This document shows positions 1 through 7,679 of a stretch of DNA of 64,000 nucleotides, in pieces. The position numbers and the translations under genes were made by a program. The stretch is taken from NCBI RefSeq assembly GCF_018736145.1, contig NZ_CP059997.1, positions 5,579,501 through 5,643,500 on the forward strand. The letters run 5' to 3'. The number at the start of each line of letters is the position of its first letter. Position 1 is the stretch's first letter. Under the pieces are notes generated by a model. It worked only from the letters and a program-made list of their open reading frames with translations, made no database searches and was not told the DNA's origin. Source of the DNA: Amycolatopsis sp. CA-230715 (GTDB taxonomy: Bacteria > Actinomycetota > Actinomycetes > Mycobacteriales > Pseudonocardiaceae).

Positions 1-476
1 TCGAGGAACTGACCCATGGCCGGATCGTCGTCGGGATCGATTCCATGGCGGATCGCCGTCATCACCCAGAACTTGATCAGACCGAAGTTTCGTTCATCGG
101 CCATCGCCGCGGGGAATTCGGTGGCGGCCTTCGTGATGGCCGAGTCGAGCTGGGGCAACGGATCGCCGGTGGGATCCGCCAATCCGGTCGCGTGCAGGTA
201 GCCCACGAGCAGTCGCAGGGTCTCGGGCAACTCGGCGGCGTCCTGCGCGGTGGCCGCCAGCGTTCGTGGCGCGTGCGAAAGCAGGAATTCCTCGACCAGG
301 CTGGCTGTCCAGTAACCCAGCCGACCGTCGACGCTGTGGTGCCGGAAGTCCAGCGCCGCGCCCAGTGCGGAACGGTCAACCGCTTGGCCGTCGGCCCAGG
401 CGGTGCATCGCCGGATCAGCAGGTCTTTGGCCGCTTCGAACGCCTCGGCGTCCTCGGGCTCGAAGTAGGTGCGCAC
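1..476 (-). CDS. Hypothetical protein, 3' end outside the window
   Basis: The reading frame runs off the left edge, so only about 158 residues are visible. The upstream in-frame stop (TAG) lies close to the tRNA gene. The first good start is a GTG preceded by an AAGGA-type ribosome site, giving a protein that begins MRTYFEPEDAEAFE. It is rich in Ala, Glu and Leu, looks soluble and mostly helical, and has no signal peptide or membrane segment. I do not recognise the family. Codon use (G/C in third positions) supports coding on this strand. Translation could begin slightly upstream, because the frame stays open for several codons before the GTG. Confidence 0.6.
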   Translation of the reverse strand, partial: MRTYFEPEDAEAFEAAKDLLIRRCTAWADGQAVDRSALGAALDFRHHSVDGRLGYWTASLVEEFLLSHAPRTLAATAQDAAELPETLRLLVGYLHATGLADPTGDPLPQLDSAITKAATEFPAAMADERNFGLIKFWVMTAIRHGIDPDDDPAMGQFL

Positions 477-535
477 GATGTCCTTGCGGTTCGGGGCGCG
501 GTGTCTTGAAAAAAGGAACTATCTGCGAATTCTGG

Positions 536-608
536 TGCCCCCGGCAGGATTCGAACCTGCGACACCCGCTTTAGGAGAGCGGTGCTCTATCCCCTGAGCT
601 ACGAGGGC
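536..608 (-). tRNA. tRNA-Arg (anticodon CCT)
   Basis: Read on the minus strand it folds as a complete cloverleaf: 7-bp acceptor GCCCTCG/CGGGGGC with one U-G pair, D stem GCTC/GAGC, anticodon stem CCGCT/AGCGG with loop CTCCTAA, and T arm GCAGG-TTCGAAT-CCTGC. The anticodon CCT reads AGG. The discriminator base is A and the CCA tail is encoded next to it (533-535). Confidence 0.97.
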
Positions 609-779
609 TGGCAGCGACAGCGTACCGGGCCGACCAAAGCCGTGGGTGAGCGGACCTCGTATACCCCGTTCGGGTGAGTCCGGGGGTTGGCGGACGGGTG
701 TCACCTGTCTGCTCTGCGTTTACCTCTAGGTAGCCTTCACAGGAATGATACCGCTCCACCCGGCCGCCGGAGGGCTTCG

Positions 780-1430
780 TTGATCAAGCTCATGTTCGCC
801 GATGACGAGGAACTGGTCCGTTCTGGGCTGCGCGCGATGATGGCGAGCGCGGCGGACATCGAGGTGGTTGGCGAGGCCGCGGACGGGAGATCGGCGGTCG
901 AACTGGCCCGTCGCACCCATCCTGACGTGGCACTTCTCGACATCAAGATGCGCGCGCCCGACGACGGGATCAGGGCGTTGCGGGCGATTTTGGCGTTGCC
1001 GGATCCGCCCGTGGTGGCGATGCTGACGACCTTCGACATCGACGAGTACGTGAGCTTGGCGCTGCGGCTCGGGGCCAACGGGTTCCTGCTCAAGGACGTG
1101 GAGCCGCAGGCGTTGCTCCGGGCGGTGCGCGATCTGGCTCGCGGGGGTGCGGTGCTGGATCCCAGCGTGGCCGCTCGCATGGTCCAGTCCCATCGCGACG
1201 AGCAGCGGGCGGCTCAGCCGGCGCGGAAGCTGCTCGCGTCGCTGTCCGAGCGGGAGCGCGAGGTGGTCGGGCTCATCGGGCAGGGGCTGTCCAACGCGGA
1301 GATCGGCGGCCGGTTGCACCTCTCGGAGGCGACCGTGAAGGGCTACGTGTCCGCGGTGCTGTCGAAGATCGGGGCGGCGAACCGGGTACAGGCGGCGTTG
1401 CTCGCCTATCGCGGCGGCCTGATCGACTGA
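780..1430 (+). CDS. NarL/FixJ-family response regulator
   Basis: A 216-residue two-domain regulator. The N-terminal receiver has the acidic pocket D8/D9 and predicted phosphoacceptor D54 (in ALLDIKM). The C-terminal LuxR-type helix-turn-helix starts near residue 148 (LSEREREVVGLIGQGLSN). The TTG start is chosen because GGAGGG lies five bases upstream and the protein then begins MIKLMFADDEELVRSG as in the family; a longer upstream open frame has no family resemblance. No sensor kinase is adjacent, so it is an orphan regulator here. It is followed after four bases by the TRIC-like channel gene, probably on one transcript. Confidence 0.9.
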   Translation: MIKLMFADDEELVRSGLRAMMASAADIEVVGEAADGRSAVELARRTHPDVALLDIKMRAPDDGIRALRAILALPDPPVVAMLTTFDIDEYVSLALRLGANGFLLKDVEPQALLRAVRDLARGGAVLDPSVAARMVQSHRDEQRAAQPARKLLASLSEREREVVGLIGQGLSNAEIGGRLHLSEATVKGYVSAVLSKIGAANRVQAALLAYRGGLID

Positions 1431-1434
1431 GCCT

Positions 1435-2049
1435 GTGCTGCTCACCGCGCTGGAGATGCTCGGGCTCGTGGCCTTCGCGGCATCCGGGGCGCTCGCGGCG
1501 GTGCGCAGCAGGCTCGACGTGTTCGGGGTGGTCGTCGTGGGGCTCACGACGGCGCTCGGCGGCGGGATCATCCGCGACGTGTTGCTCGGCATCCACCCGC
1601 CGACGACGCTGCGCACCTGGCCTTACCTCGCGGTGTGCGCGGCGACGGCGCTGGTGGTATTCGCGTTTCATCCGCAGGTGGCGCGGCTCCGTCGAGGGGT
1701 GTTGCTGGCTGACGCGATCGGGCTCGGGGTGTTCGCCACCGCGGGGACGTCGACGGCGCTGGCGGCGGGGACTCCGGTTTACGCGGCGTGCCTGATCGGG
1801 ATGACGACGGGTATTGGCGGCGGTGCGATGCGTGACTTGCTGCTGCGCGAGATCCCGTTGGTGCTGCGCAAGGAGATCTACGCGGTGGCGGCGCTGGCCG
1901 GGGCGGTGTTGGTAGGAGTCGGGCATGCGCTCGAACTGCCGCCCGGCCCGGTGACCGTCATCGCGGCGACGGCGGTGGTGGCACTCAGGGTGCTCGCGTT
2001 GTGGCGCCGCTGGAACGCGCCCATCGCCAGAGATGACACGGCTGGATAA
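1435..2049 (+). CDS. TRIC-type cation channel family protein (UPF0126)
   Basis: A 204-residue polytopic membrane protein with about six to seven hydrophobic segments and two copies of the signature GGG-x-x-RD (GGGIIRD near residue 43 and GGGAMRD near 125), the internal repeat of the YicG/UPF0126 family. Structural work on prokaryotic TRIC channels shows that this family forms trimeric monovalent cation channels. The GTG start lies four bases after the stop of the response regulator, suggesting co-transcription. The physiological role in this organism is not evident from context. Confidence 0.88.
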   Translation: MLLTALEMLGLVAFAASGALAAVRSRLDVFGVVVVGLTTALGGGIIRDVLLGIHPPTTLRTWPYLAVCAATALVVFAFHPQVARLRRGVLLADAIGLGVFATAGTSTALAAGTPVYAACLIGMTTGIGGGAMRDLLLREIPLVLRKEIYAVAALAGAVLVGVGHALELPPGPVTVIAATAVVALRVLALWRRWNAPIARDDTAG

Positions 2050-2111
2050 CCCACGGCGCCCGATCAGCGTGTTCTTATGTCAGTCTCAGCAGGACAGGTA
2101 AGACTAGTCCC

Positions 2112-2804
2112 ATGCGCATTCTCGTTGTCGACGACGACCGGGCGGTCCGGGAGTCCCTTCGCCGCTCGCTGGAGTTCAACGGCTACCAGGTGGAGCTGGC
2201 GAACGACGGCGCGCAGGCGCTGGAGTCCATTGTGGCCAACCGCCCGGACGCGCTGGTGCTCGACGTGATGATGCCGCGGCTCGACGGGCTCGAAGTGGCC
2301 AGACGGTTGCGGAGCACGGGCGACGATCTGCCGATCCTCGTGCTCACCGCGCGCGACACCGTGTCGGACAGGGTGTCCGGGCTCGACGCCGGCGCCGACG
2401 ACTATCTGCCGAAGCCGTTCGCGCTCGAGGAGTTGCTCGCGCGGTTGCGCGCGCTGCTGCGTCGCGCGGGCCAGGAGTCCCAGGCGGACCAGCAGGCCGA
2501 GGCGCTTTCGTTCGCCGACCTCACGCTCGACCCTGGCACGCGCGAGGTCCGCCGAGGGGAACGGGAGATCAGCCTGACGCGCACCGAGTTCGCGCTGCTG
2601 GAGCTGTTCCTCTCCTACCCGAAGCACGTTTTGACCAGGGGGAGGATCTTGGAGGAGGTATGGGGTTACGACTTCCCGACCTCGGGCAACGCGTTGGAGG
2701 TCTACGTCGGCTATTTGCGTCGAAAGACCGAAGCGGAGGGGGAGCCGAGGCTGATCCACACGGTTCGGGGAGTGGGCTACGTGCTGAGGGAGACGCCCCC
2801 GTAA
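2112..2804 (+). CDS. mprA: MprA-like OmpR-family response regulator
   Basis: A 230-residue DNA-binding response regulator: receiver domain with D7-D9 pocket and phosphoacceptor D51 (LVLDVMMPRLDG), then an OmpR/PhoB winged helix (about residues 130-227). The sequence is nearly collinear with mycobacterial MprA, including the ending TVRGVGYVLRETPP. In mycobacteria MprAB responds to envelope stress and controls pepD and sigE. The sensor kinase follows directly, and a pepD/htrA homologue lies about 3.4 kb downstream. A TCTCAG core occurs in the leader (2084-2089), similar to the repeat before htrA, so autoregulation is plausible. Confidence 0.93.
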   Translation: MRILVVDDDRAVRESLRRSLEFNGYQVELANDGAQALESIVANRPDALVLDVMMPRLDGLEVARRLRSTGDDLPILVLTARDTVSDRVSGLDAGADDYLPKPFALEELLARLRALLRRAGQESQADQQAEALSFADLTLDPGTREVRRGEREISLTRTEFALLELFLSYPKHVLTRGRILEEVWGYDFPTSGNALEVYVGYLRRKTEAEGEPRLIHTVRGVGYVLRETPP

Positions 2805-2854
2805 ACAGCACGGTAAACGGCACGCAGCGGCTTTCGCTGCGCTTCCGGGTCAGC

Positions 2855-4180
2855 ATGCTGGCTTCGGTGTGCGTGGCGGGCGTGGTCGCGATCGTGTCGC
2901 TCGGGGCCTACCTGACCGTCAGCGACAACCTGTACCAGCAGCTCGACGAGAACCTCCAGGTGCGCGCGGACGCCGCCGCGCACGCGCTGCCGGTGCAGGT
3001 TCGGCTCGAACGGATTCCCGGCGCGTTCCTCAGCAGCAGTGACCTGCAGATCGGCCTGCTGTCGGCGAACGGCCAGATGGTCGCGCCCGACGAGGGGTCC
3101 GCGCCGCCGGTGACCACGCTCGAACTGCAGGTGGCCACGGGCGCCGTGCAGGGGCCGACGCTGCGCACCGACGCCCGTGGGGACGTGCGCGTGGTCGCGG
3201 TGTCCTCCGGCAACGGGCAGGCGATGGTGCTCGCGCAATCGCTTGCGCCGACCAAGAAGACGCTCAAGGAACTCGCCGTCGTGCTGTTCCTGATCGGCGG
3301 CGCCGGGATCGTGGTCGCCGGGCTGGTCGGCATGGTGGTGGCGCGCGGCGGGCTGCGGCCGGTCGAGCGGCTGACCTCGGCGACCGAGCGGGTCACGAGA
3401 ACCGGTGACCTGCGGCCGATCCCGATCAGCGGTGACGACGAGCTGGCGCGGCTCACGCAGAGCTTCAACGCGATGCTCGGCGCGGTCGCGGATTCCCAGG
3501 AGCGGCAACGCCAGCTCGTCGCCGACGCGGGGCACGAGTTGCGGACGCCGCTGACCTCGTTGCGCACGAACCTCGAACTGCTGCTGTCCGCGGAACGCGC
3601 GGGCGCGCCGAAACTGTCCGAACGCGACCGCGCGGAGATCGAGAGCGATATCAAGGCCCAGCTCGACGAACTGACGCAGCTCATCGGTGATCTCGTCGAA
3701 TTGGCGCGCCAGGACGAGCCGAGGACGCAGTTCGAACGCGTCGAGCTGATCGACGTGGTGGAGCGCGCGCTCGACCGCGCGCGGCGCAGGGCGGGCGAGA
3801 TCGACTTCGAGGTGTCGCTGCAGCCCTGGGTGGTCACCGGCGACAACAGCGCGCTCGAACGCGCGGTGCTGAACCTCCTCGACAACGCGGTGAAGTTCTC
3901 ACCGGACGGCTCGCTGGTGAAGGTGCGGATGTATCCGCTCGGTGACGGCACAGCGGTGATCGAGGTCGCCGATTCGGGGCCCGGTATCGCCGATGCCGAT
4001 CTCGGCAAGGTGTTCGACCGCTTCTACCGCTCTTCGGAGGCGCGCACGCTGCCCGGCTCCGGCCTGGGGCTGGCCATCGTGAAGCACGCCGCCGAGCGCC
4101 ACGGCGGCACCGTGTACGCAGGTCGTGCGCCGGAAGGTGGCGCGCTGATGACGATCCGGTTGCCAGGCTCCGCCGCTTGA
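2855..4180 (+). CDS. mprB: MprB-like sensor histidine kinase
   Basis: Membrane kinase partner of the preceding regulator. Order: first membrane segment at the extreme N-terminus, extracytoplasmic sensor of about 120 residues, second membrane segment (VVLFLIGGAGIVVAGLVGMVV), HAMP, HisKA with the phospho-histidine in DAGHELRTPLTSL, and HATPase with N box NLLDNAVKF and G box GSGLGLAIV. The start is uncertain. The family-like N-terminus (RLSLRFRVS) begins before ATG 2855 but has no ATG/GTG/TTG in frame except ATG 2660, which overlaps mprA by 145 bp and follows GGAGGAGGT. If 2660 is used the protein has 506 residues instead of 441. Confidence 0.88.
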   Translation: MLASVCVAGVVAIVSLGAYLTVSDNLYQQLDENLQVRADAAAHALPVQVRLERIPGAFLSSSDLQIGLLSANGQMVAPDEGSAPPVTTLELQVATGAVQGPTLRTDARGDVRVVAVSSGNGQAMVLAQSLAPTKKTLKELAVVLFLIGGAGIVVAGLVGMVVARGGLRPVERLTSATERVTRTGDLRPIPISGDDELARLTQSFNAMLGAVADSQERQRQLVADAGHELRTPLTSLRTNLELLLSAERAGAPKLSERDRAEIESDIKAQLDELTQLIGDLVELARQDEPRTQFERVELIDVVERALDRARRRAGEIDFEVSLQPWVVTGDNSALERAVLNLLDNAVKFSPDGSLVKVRMYPLGDGTAVIEVADSGPGIADADLGKVFDRFYRSSEARTLPGSGLGLAIVKHAAERHGGTVYAGRAPEGGALMTIRLPGSAA

Positions 4181-4256
4181 CCGTCCGTGACCTACCGGCA
4201 TGTTTGATCGTGTAGGATTTTGTGTGGTTGACGGGCAATTGAGACGAGGCGGAACG

Positions 4257-5069
4257 GTGCTGGCGCGGCAGCGACAAGCGGTGATCCTCGAAGAGGCGCG
4301 GCGGACGGGTGCGGTCCGCGTCAGCGACCTCGTCCGCAGGCTGGGCGTGTCGGATATGACGGTACGCCGCGATCTCGATGTGCTCGCGAGCCGTGGGCTC
4401 GTCGAAAAGGTTTACGGCGGCGCCACCTCGATGGTCGGCAAGAGCACCGACGAGCCCGGTTTCGAGGCGAAGTCGGTGCGGCAGCAGGCGCAGAAGGAAG
4501 CCATCGCCTCGCTCGCCGCCGGGCTGGTGCGGCCGGGCACCGCGATCGGGATCTCCGCGGGCACCACAACGTGGACGATGGCGCGCGCGCTCGACCACGT
4601 GCCGGGCCTGACCATCGTGACGAACTCGATCCAGGTCGCGGACGTGCTGCGCGCCTCGACCCAGCCGGACCGCACCGTGGTGCTCACCGGCGGTGTGCGC
4701 ACCCCGTCGGACGCGCTCGTCGGCCCGGTCGCCGTGCACAGCCTGCGCAGCCTGCACCTCGACCTGGTTTTCCTCGGCGTGCACGGAATGGCCGACGGTC
4801 CCGGCTTCACCACCCCGAACCTCACCGAGAGCGAGACCGACCGCGCGCTGGTCGAGGCGGGGCGGCGGCTCGTCGTGCTCGCGGACCACACGAAATGGGG
4901 CACCGTGGGCATTTCCACGATCGCCGACCTCGACGAGGCGAACGTGGTGGTCAGCGACGACGGGCTCAGCGAGGACGCGCGCGAGACGCTGGCCGAGCAC
5001 GTCGGCGAGCTGATGATCGCCGTCCCCGCAAGAGAAGAAGCAGCAGAGACCGGAGACGAAGAAGCGTGA
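4257..5069 (+). CDS. DeoR-family transcriptional regulator
   Basis: A 270-residue sugar-type repressor. The N-terminal HTH carries the DeoR signature (VSDMTVRRDLDVLASRGLVEKVYGG), followed by a DeoRC sensor domain (ISAGTTTW, TNSI, LTGG, DHTKWG) that usually binds a phosphorylated sugar. The GTG start at 4257 follows a GAGGCGGA ribosome site; an upstream ATG at 4200 would add 19 residues unlike the family. Its stop overlaps the GTG start of galT (GTGA), so the two are translationally coupled and it probably controls galactose metabolism and itself. Confidence 0.9.
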   Translation: MLARQRQAVILEEARRTGAVRVSDLVRRLGVSDMTVRRDLDVLASRGLVEKVYGGATSMVGKSTDEPGFEAKSVRQQAQKEAIASLAAGLVRPGTAIGISAGTTTWTMARALDHVPGLTIVTNSIQVADVLRASTQPDRTVVLTGGVRTPSDALVGPVAVHSLRSLHLDLVFLGVHGMADGPGFTTPNLTESETDRALVEAGRRLVVLADHTKWGTVGISTIADLDEANVVVSDDGLSEDARETLAEHVGELMIAVPAREEAAETGDEEA

Positions 5070-6145
5070 AGCGGACCTCCCGCCAGCTCGCAGACGGCCG
5101 CGAGATCCTGTACTTCGACGAGCGCGAAATCGAGCGCGCCGCGGCCGACACGCGGGACCTGCCGCCCGTCGCGGCGAGCTCGGAGATCCGGCTCGACCCG
5201 CTGACCCGGGAATGGGTCGCGATGGCGGCGCACCGGCAGACCAGGACCTACAAGCCGCCGGCCGACCTCTGCCCGCTGTGCCCGAGCAAGGACGGGAAAC
5301 CGAGCGAGATCCCCGAGGCGGACTACGACGTCGTCGTGTTCGAGAACCGGTTTCCCTCGTTCTCCCAAGGGGTTGTCGGCGATCGGTCCATAGTGGACGG
5401 TGACCCGCTGGTGCCGGTGGCGCCGGGGCGGGGGCGCTGCGAGGTGGTGTGCTTCACCAGCCAGCACGACGGGGCGTTCAGCAGGCTGCCCGCGTCGAGG
5501 GTCCGCACCGTGGTCGACGCGTGGGCGGACCGCACCGCCGCTTTGTCCGAAGTGGACGGTGTGGAGCAGGTCTTTCCGTTCGAGAACAGGGGCGAGGAGA
5601 TCGGGGTGACGCTCAGCCACCCGCACGGCCAGATCTACGGCTACCCGTTCGTCACGCCGAAGACCGAGCGGATGCTCGCGGTCGCGAAGGACTACTTCGC
5701 CGAGCACGGGCGGCCGGTGCTGGGCGACGTGCTCGCGGCGGAACGCGCCTCGGGTGTCCGCGTGATCGCCGAGGGTGAGCACTGGACGGCGTTCGTGCCG
5801 CCCGCGGCGCGCTGGCCGGTGCACGTCCAGGTGGTGCCGCACCGGCAGGTGCCGGACATCCCGGCGCTCACCGACGCCGAACGCGACGACTTCGCCGAGG
5901 TCTACCTGCGGGTGCTGCGCGCCTGCGACGCGCTGTACGACCGGCCGCTGCCCTACATCGCGGGCTGGCACCAGGCCCCGGTGCGCACCGGACGCGATCT
6001 CGGCTGGCTGCACCTCGAACTGTTTTCGGTGCTCAGGGCCAAGGACAAGCTCAAGTACCTGGCCGGATCGGAGTCCGGGATGGCGGTGTGGATCAACGAC
6101 GCCACGCCCGAGCAGATCGCGGAACGGCTGCGGGGGGTTGGCTGA
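5066..6145 (+). CDS. galT: Galactose-1-phosphate uridylyltransferase
   Basis: A 359-residue GalT of the Leloir pathway, exchanging galactose-1-phosphate and UDP-glucose. The active-site motif HPHGQIYGYP (about residue 185) contains the nucleophilic second histidine. CPLCPS near residue 72 fits a metal-binding site of the family, and the C-terminal GWHQAP...WLHLELF block is also typical. It overlaps the DeoR gene by 4 bp. No galK or galE follows directly, although galU lies about 15 kb away and an epimerase of unassigned substrate at 16.5 kb. Confidence 0.95.
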   Translation: MKRTSRQLADGREILYFDEREIERAAADTRDLPPVAASSEIRLDPLTREWVAMAAHRQTRTYKPPADLCPLCPSKDGKPSEIPEADYDVVVFENRFPSFSQGVVGDRSIVDGDPLVPVAPGRGRCEVVCFTSQHDGAFSRLPASRVRTVVDAWADRTAALSEVDGVEQVFPFENRGEEIGVTLSHPHGQIYGYPFVTPKTERMLAVAKDYFAEHGRPVLGDVLAAERASGVRVIAEGEHWTAFVPPAARWPVHVQVVPHRQVPDIPALTDAERDDFAEVYLRVLRACDALYDRPLPYIAGWHQAPVRTGRDLGWLHLELFSVLRAKDKLKYLAGSESGMAVWINDATPEQIAERLRGVG

Positions 6146-6186
6146 GCCGGAGTTCGGGGATACTCATGTGCGGATCACAGCTTCGA

Positions 6187-6204
6187 CTCAGGAAGCTCTC
6201 AGGA
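6187..6204 (+). promoter_or_regulatory. Candidate MprA box: CTCAGGA direct repeat before htrA
   Basis: CTCAGGA occurs at 6187-6193 and again at 6198-6204, exactly 11 bp apart, as expected for tandem OmpR-family monomers on one DNA face. It lies 20-40 bp before the htrA start. The mprA leader has a related TCTCAGCAGGA. Regulation of pepD by MprAB is known in mycobacteria; assigning this repeat to MprA is inference. Confidence 0.5.
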
Positions 6205-6224
6205 CCGACGCGCATGGTGGTGAC

Positions 6225-7568
6225 ATGACCGAGAACGACGCGGGCGCCCGACCCGGCGGCGAGGACGCCGCTCGTACGCCGCCGAGGGGGATTCCGGCGG
6301 GTGCGGAACAGGCGCCCAGTCCCTGGTCAGCTCAAGCACAGCAGGCCCCGCAGCACTCCGGCACCGAAGGCGTGCTCTACGGCACGGCGACGCATCAGCA
6401 AACCCAATCGCAGCAGCACATCCCGTACGCGACGGCGCCGTACGCGACCCATGTCGGGATGCAGCAGCAGCCCCAGAGCCCGCCGTCACGCGGAGCGGGC
6501 AAGATCGTGGCGGGCGCGGCCGTGGTGGCGCTCGTCGTCGGCGGCGCCGCGGGCGGGATCGGCGGTTACCTCGTCGGAAACAGTTCCGGCGGCGGCTCGT
6601 CGGTGACGGCGCTCGACCAGCAGCCGCCGGCCAAGCAGACGGCCGCGTCGCCGCCGGGTTCGGTGGAGGCGGTGGCGCAGAAGGTGCTGCCGAGCGTCGT
6701 CCAGCTCCAGACCGAGCAGACCGAAGGCTCCGGTTTCGTGCTCAGCGACGACGGCTACATCCTCACGAACAACCACGTGGTGGACTCCGCCGCGAACGGC
6801 GGGGCGCTGCAGGTGTCGTTCCAGGACGGCAAGAAGGTCGCGGGCAAGGTCGTCGGGCGGGACCCGACGACCGACATCGCCGTGGTCAAGGCGAACGGCG
6901 TGTCCGCGCTGCCCGCCGTCGAGCTGGGGCGTTCCGACGATCTCAAGATCGGCCAGACCGTGGTCGCGGTCGGCTCGCCGTTCGAGCTGGCGGGCACGGT
7001 GACCTCCGGGATCGTCAGCTCGCTGCACCGGCCGGTCAGCGCGGGCGGCGAGGGCGGCAACGACCAGGCCACCGTGCTGGACGCGGTGCAGACCGACGCC
7101 GCGATCAACCCCGGCAACTCGGGCGGCCCGCTGGCGAACATGTCCGGTCAGATCATCGGCATCAACTCGGTGATCTACAGCCCGCCGCAGGCCTCCGGTG
7201 GCGGCGGTCAGCGCTCGGAGCCCGGCAACGTCGGCATCGGCTTCGCCATCCCGATCGACCAGGCGCGCCGCACCGCGAACGACATCATCAAAACCGGCAA
7301 GGCCACCCAGACCTTCATCGGCGCGCAGGTCGGCAACGACCCGCGAGGGGCGAAGCTCGGCGCCATCACCCCCGGCAGCCCGGCCGAGAAGGCGGGCCTG
7401 AAGGAAGGCGACGTCGTCACGAAGCTCGACGACAGGGCCGTCGACAAGGCCGACACGCTCGTCGCGGCGATCCGCACGAGCGCGCCGGGCGAGAAGGTCA
7501 AGCTGACACTCAGCGACTCGCGGGTGGTCGAAGTGACCCTCGGCGGGCAGCCGGTGGAAGCCAAGTAG
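6225..7568 (+). CDS. HtrA/PepD-like membrane-anchored serine protease
   Basis: A 447-residue envelope protease/chaperone of the DegP/HtrA type. A disordered Gln/Pro-rich cytoplasmic N-terminus (1-90) is followed by one membrane anchor (about 93-118). A trypsin-like domain then shows a catalytic triad of H184 (TNNHVV), D217 (PTTDIAVV) and S299 (PGNSGGP), and the C-terminus is one PDZ domain. The architecture equals mycobacterial PepD, encoded next to mprAB in that genus; here galT and its regulator separate them. The ATG at 6225 is the first reasonable start. It ends at a bidirectional terminator shared with the convergent PH-domain genes. Confidence 0.93.
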   Translation: MTENDAGARPGGEDAARTPPRGIPAGAEQAPSPWSAQAQQAPQHSGTEGVLYGTATHQQTQSQQHIPYATAPYATHVGMQQQPQSPPSRGAGKIVAGAAVVALVVGGAAGGIGGYLVGNSSGGGSSVTALDQQPPAKQTAASPPGSVEAVAQKVLPSVVQLQTEQTEGSGFVLSDDGYILTNNHVVDSAANGGALQVSFQDGKKVAGKVVGRDPTTDIAVVKANGVSALPAVELGRSDDLKIGQTVVAVGSPFELAGTVTSGIVSSLHRPVSAGGEGGNDQATVLDAVQTDAAINPGNSGGPLANMSGQIIGINSVIYSPPQASGGGGQRSEPGNVGIGFAIPIDQARRTANDIIKTGKATQTFIGAQVGNDPRGAKLGAITPGSPAEKAGLKEGDVVTKLDDRAVDKADTLVAAIRTSAPGEKVKLTLSDSRVVEVTLGGQPVEAK

Positions 7569-7629
7569 ACGCTCGGCCGCAGGCGCGGCCGAGACCAACC
7601 CCGGTCCTCTTGCCCCAGGACCGGTAACC

Positions 7630-7678
7630 AGAAACCGCGTTCGACCGGTTCCCCCTCTTCCGGTCAAACGCGGTTTCT
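7630..7678. terminator. Bidirectional hairpin terminator
   Basis: 19-bp arms (7630-7648 and 7660-7678) pair with a single G-T position around an 11-base pyrimidine-rich loop. It sits between the convergent htrA and PH-domain genes and can serve both. Confidence 0.8.
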
Positions 7679-7679
7679 T

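Noticed and set aside
536..608. tRNA-Arg as attachment site for an island at the left edge
   Set aside because: No integrase, no repeat of the tRNA 3' end and no composition change are visible next to it.
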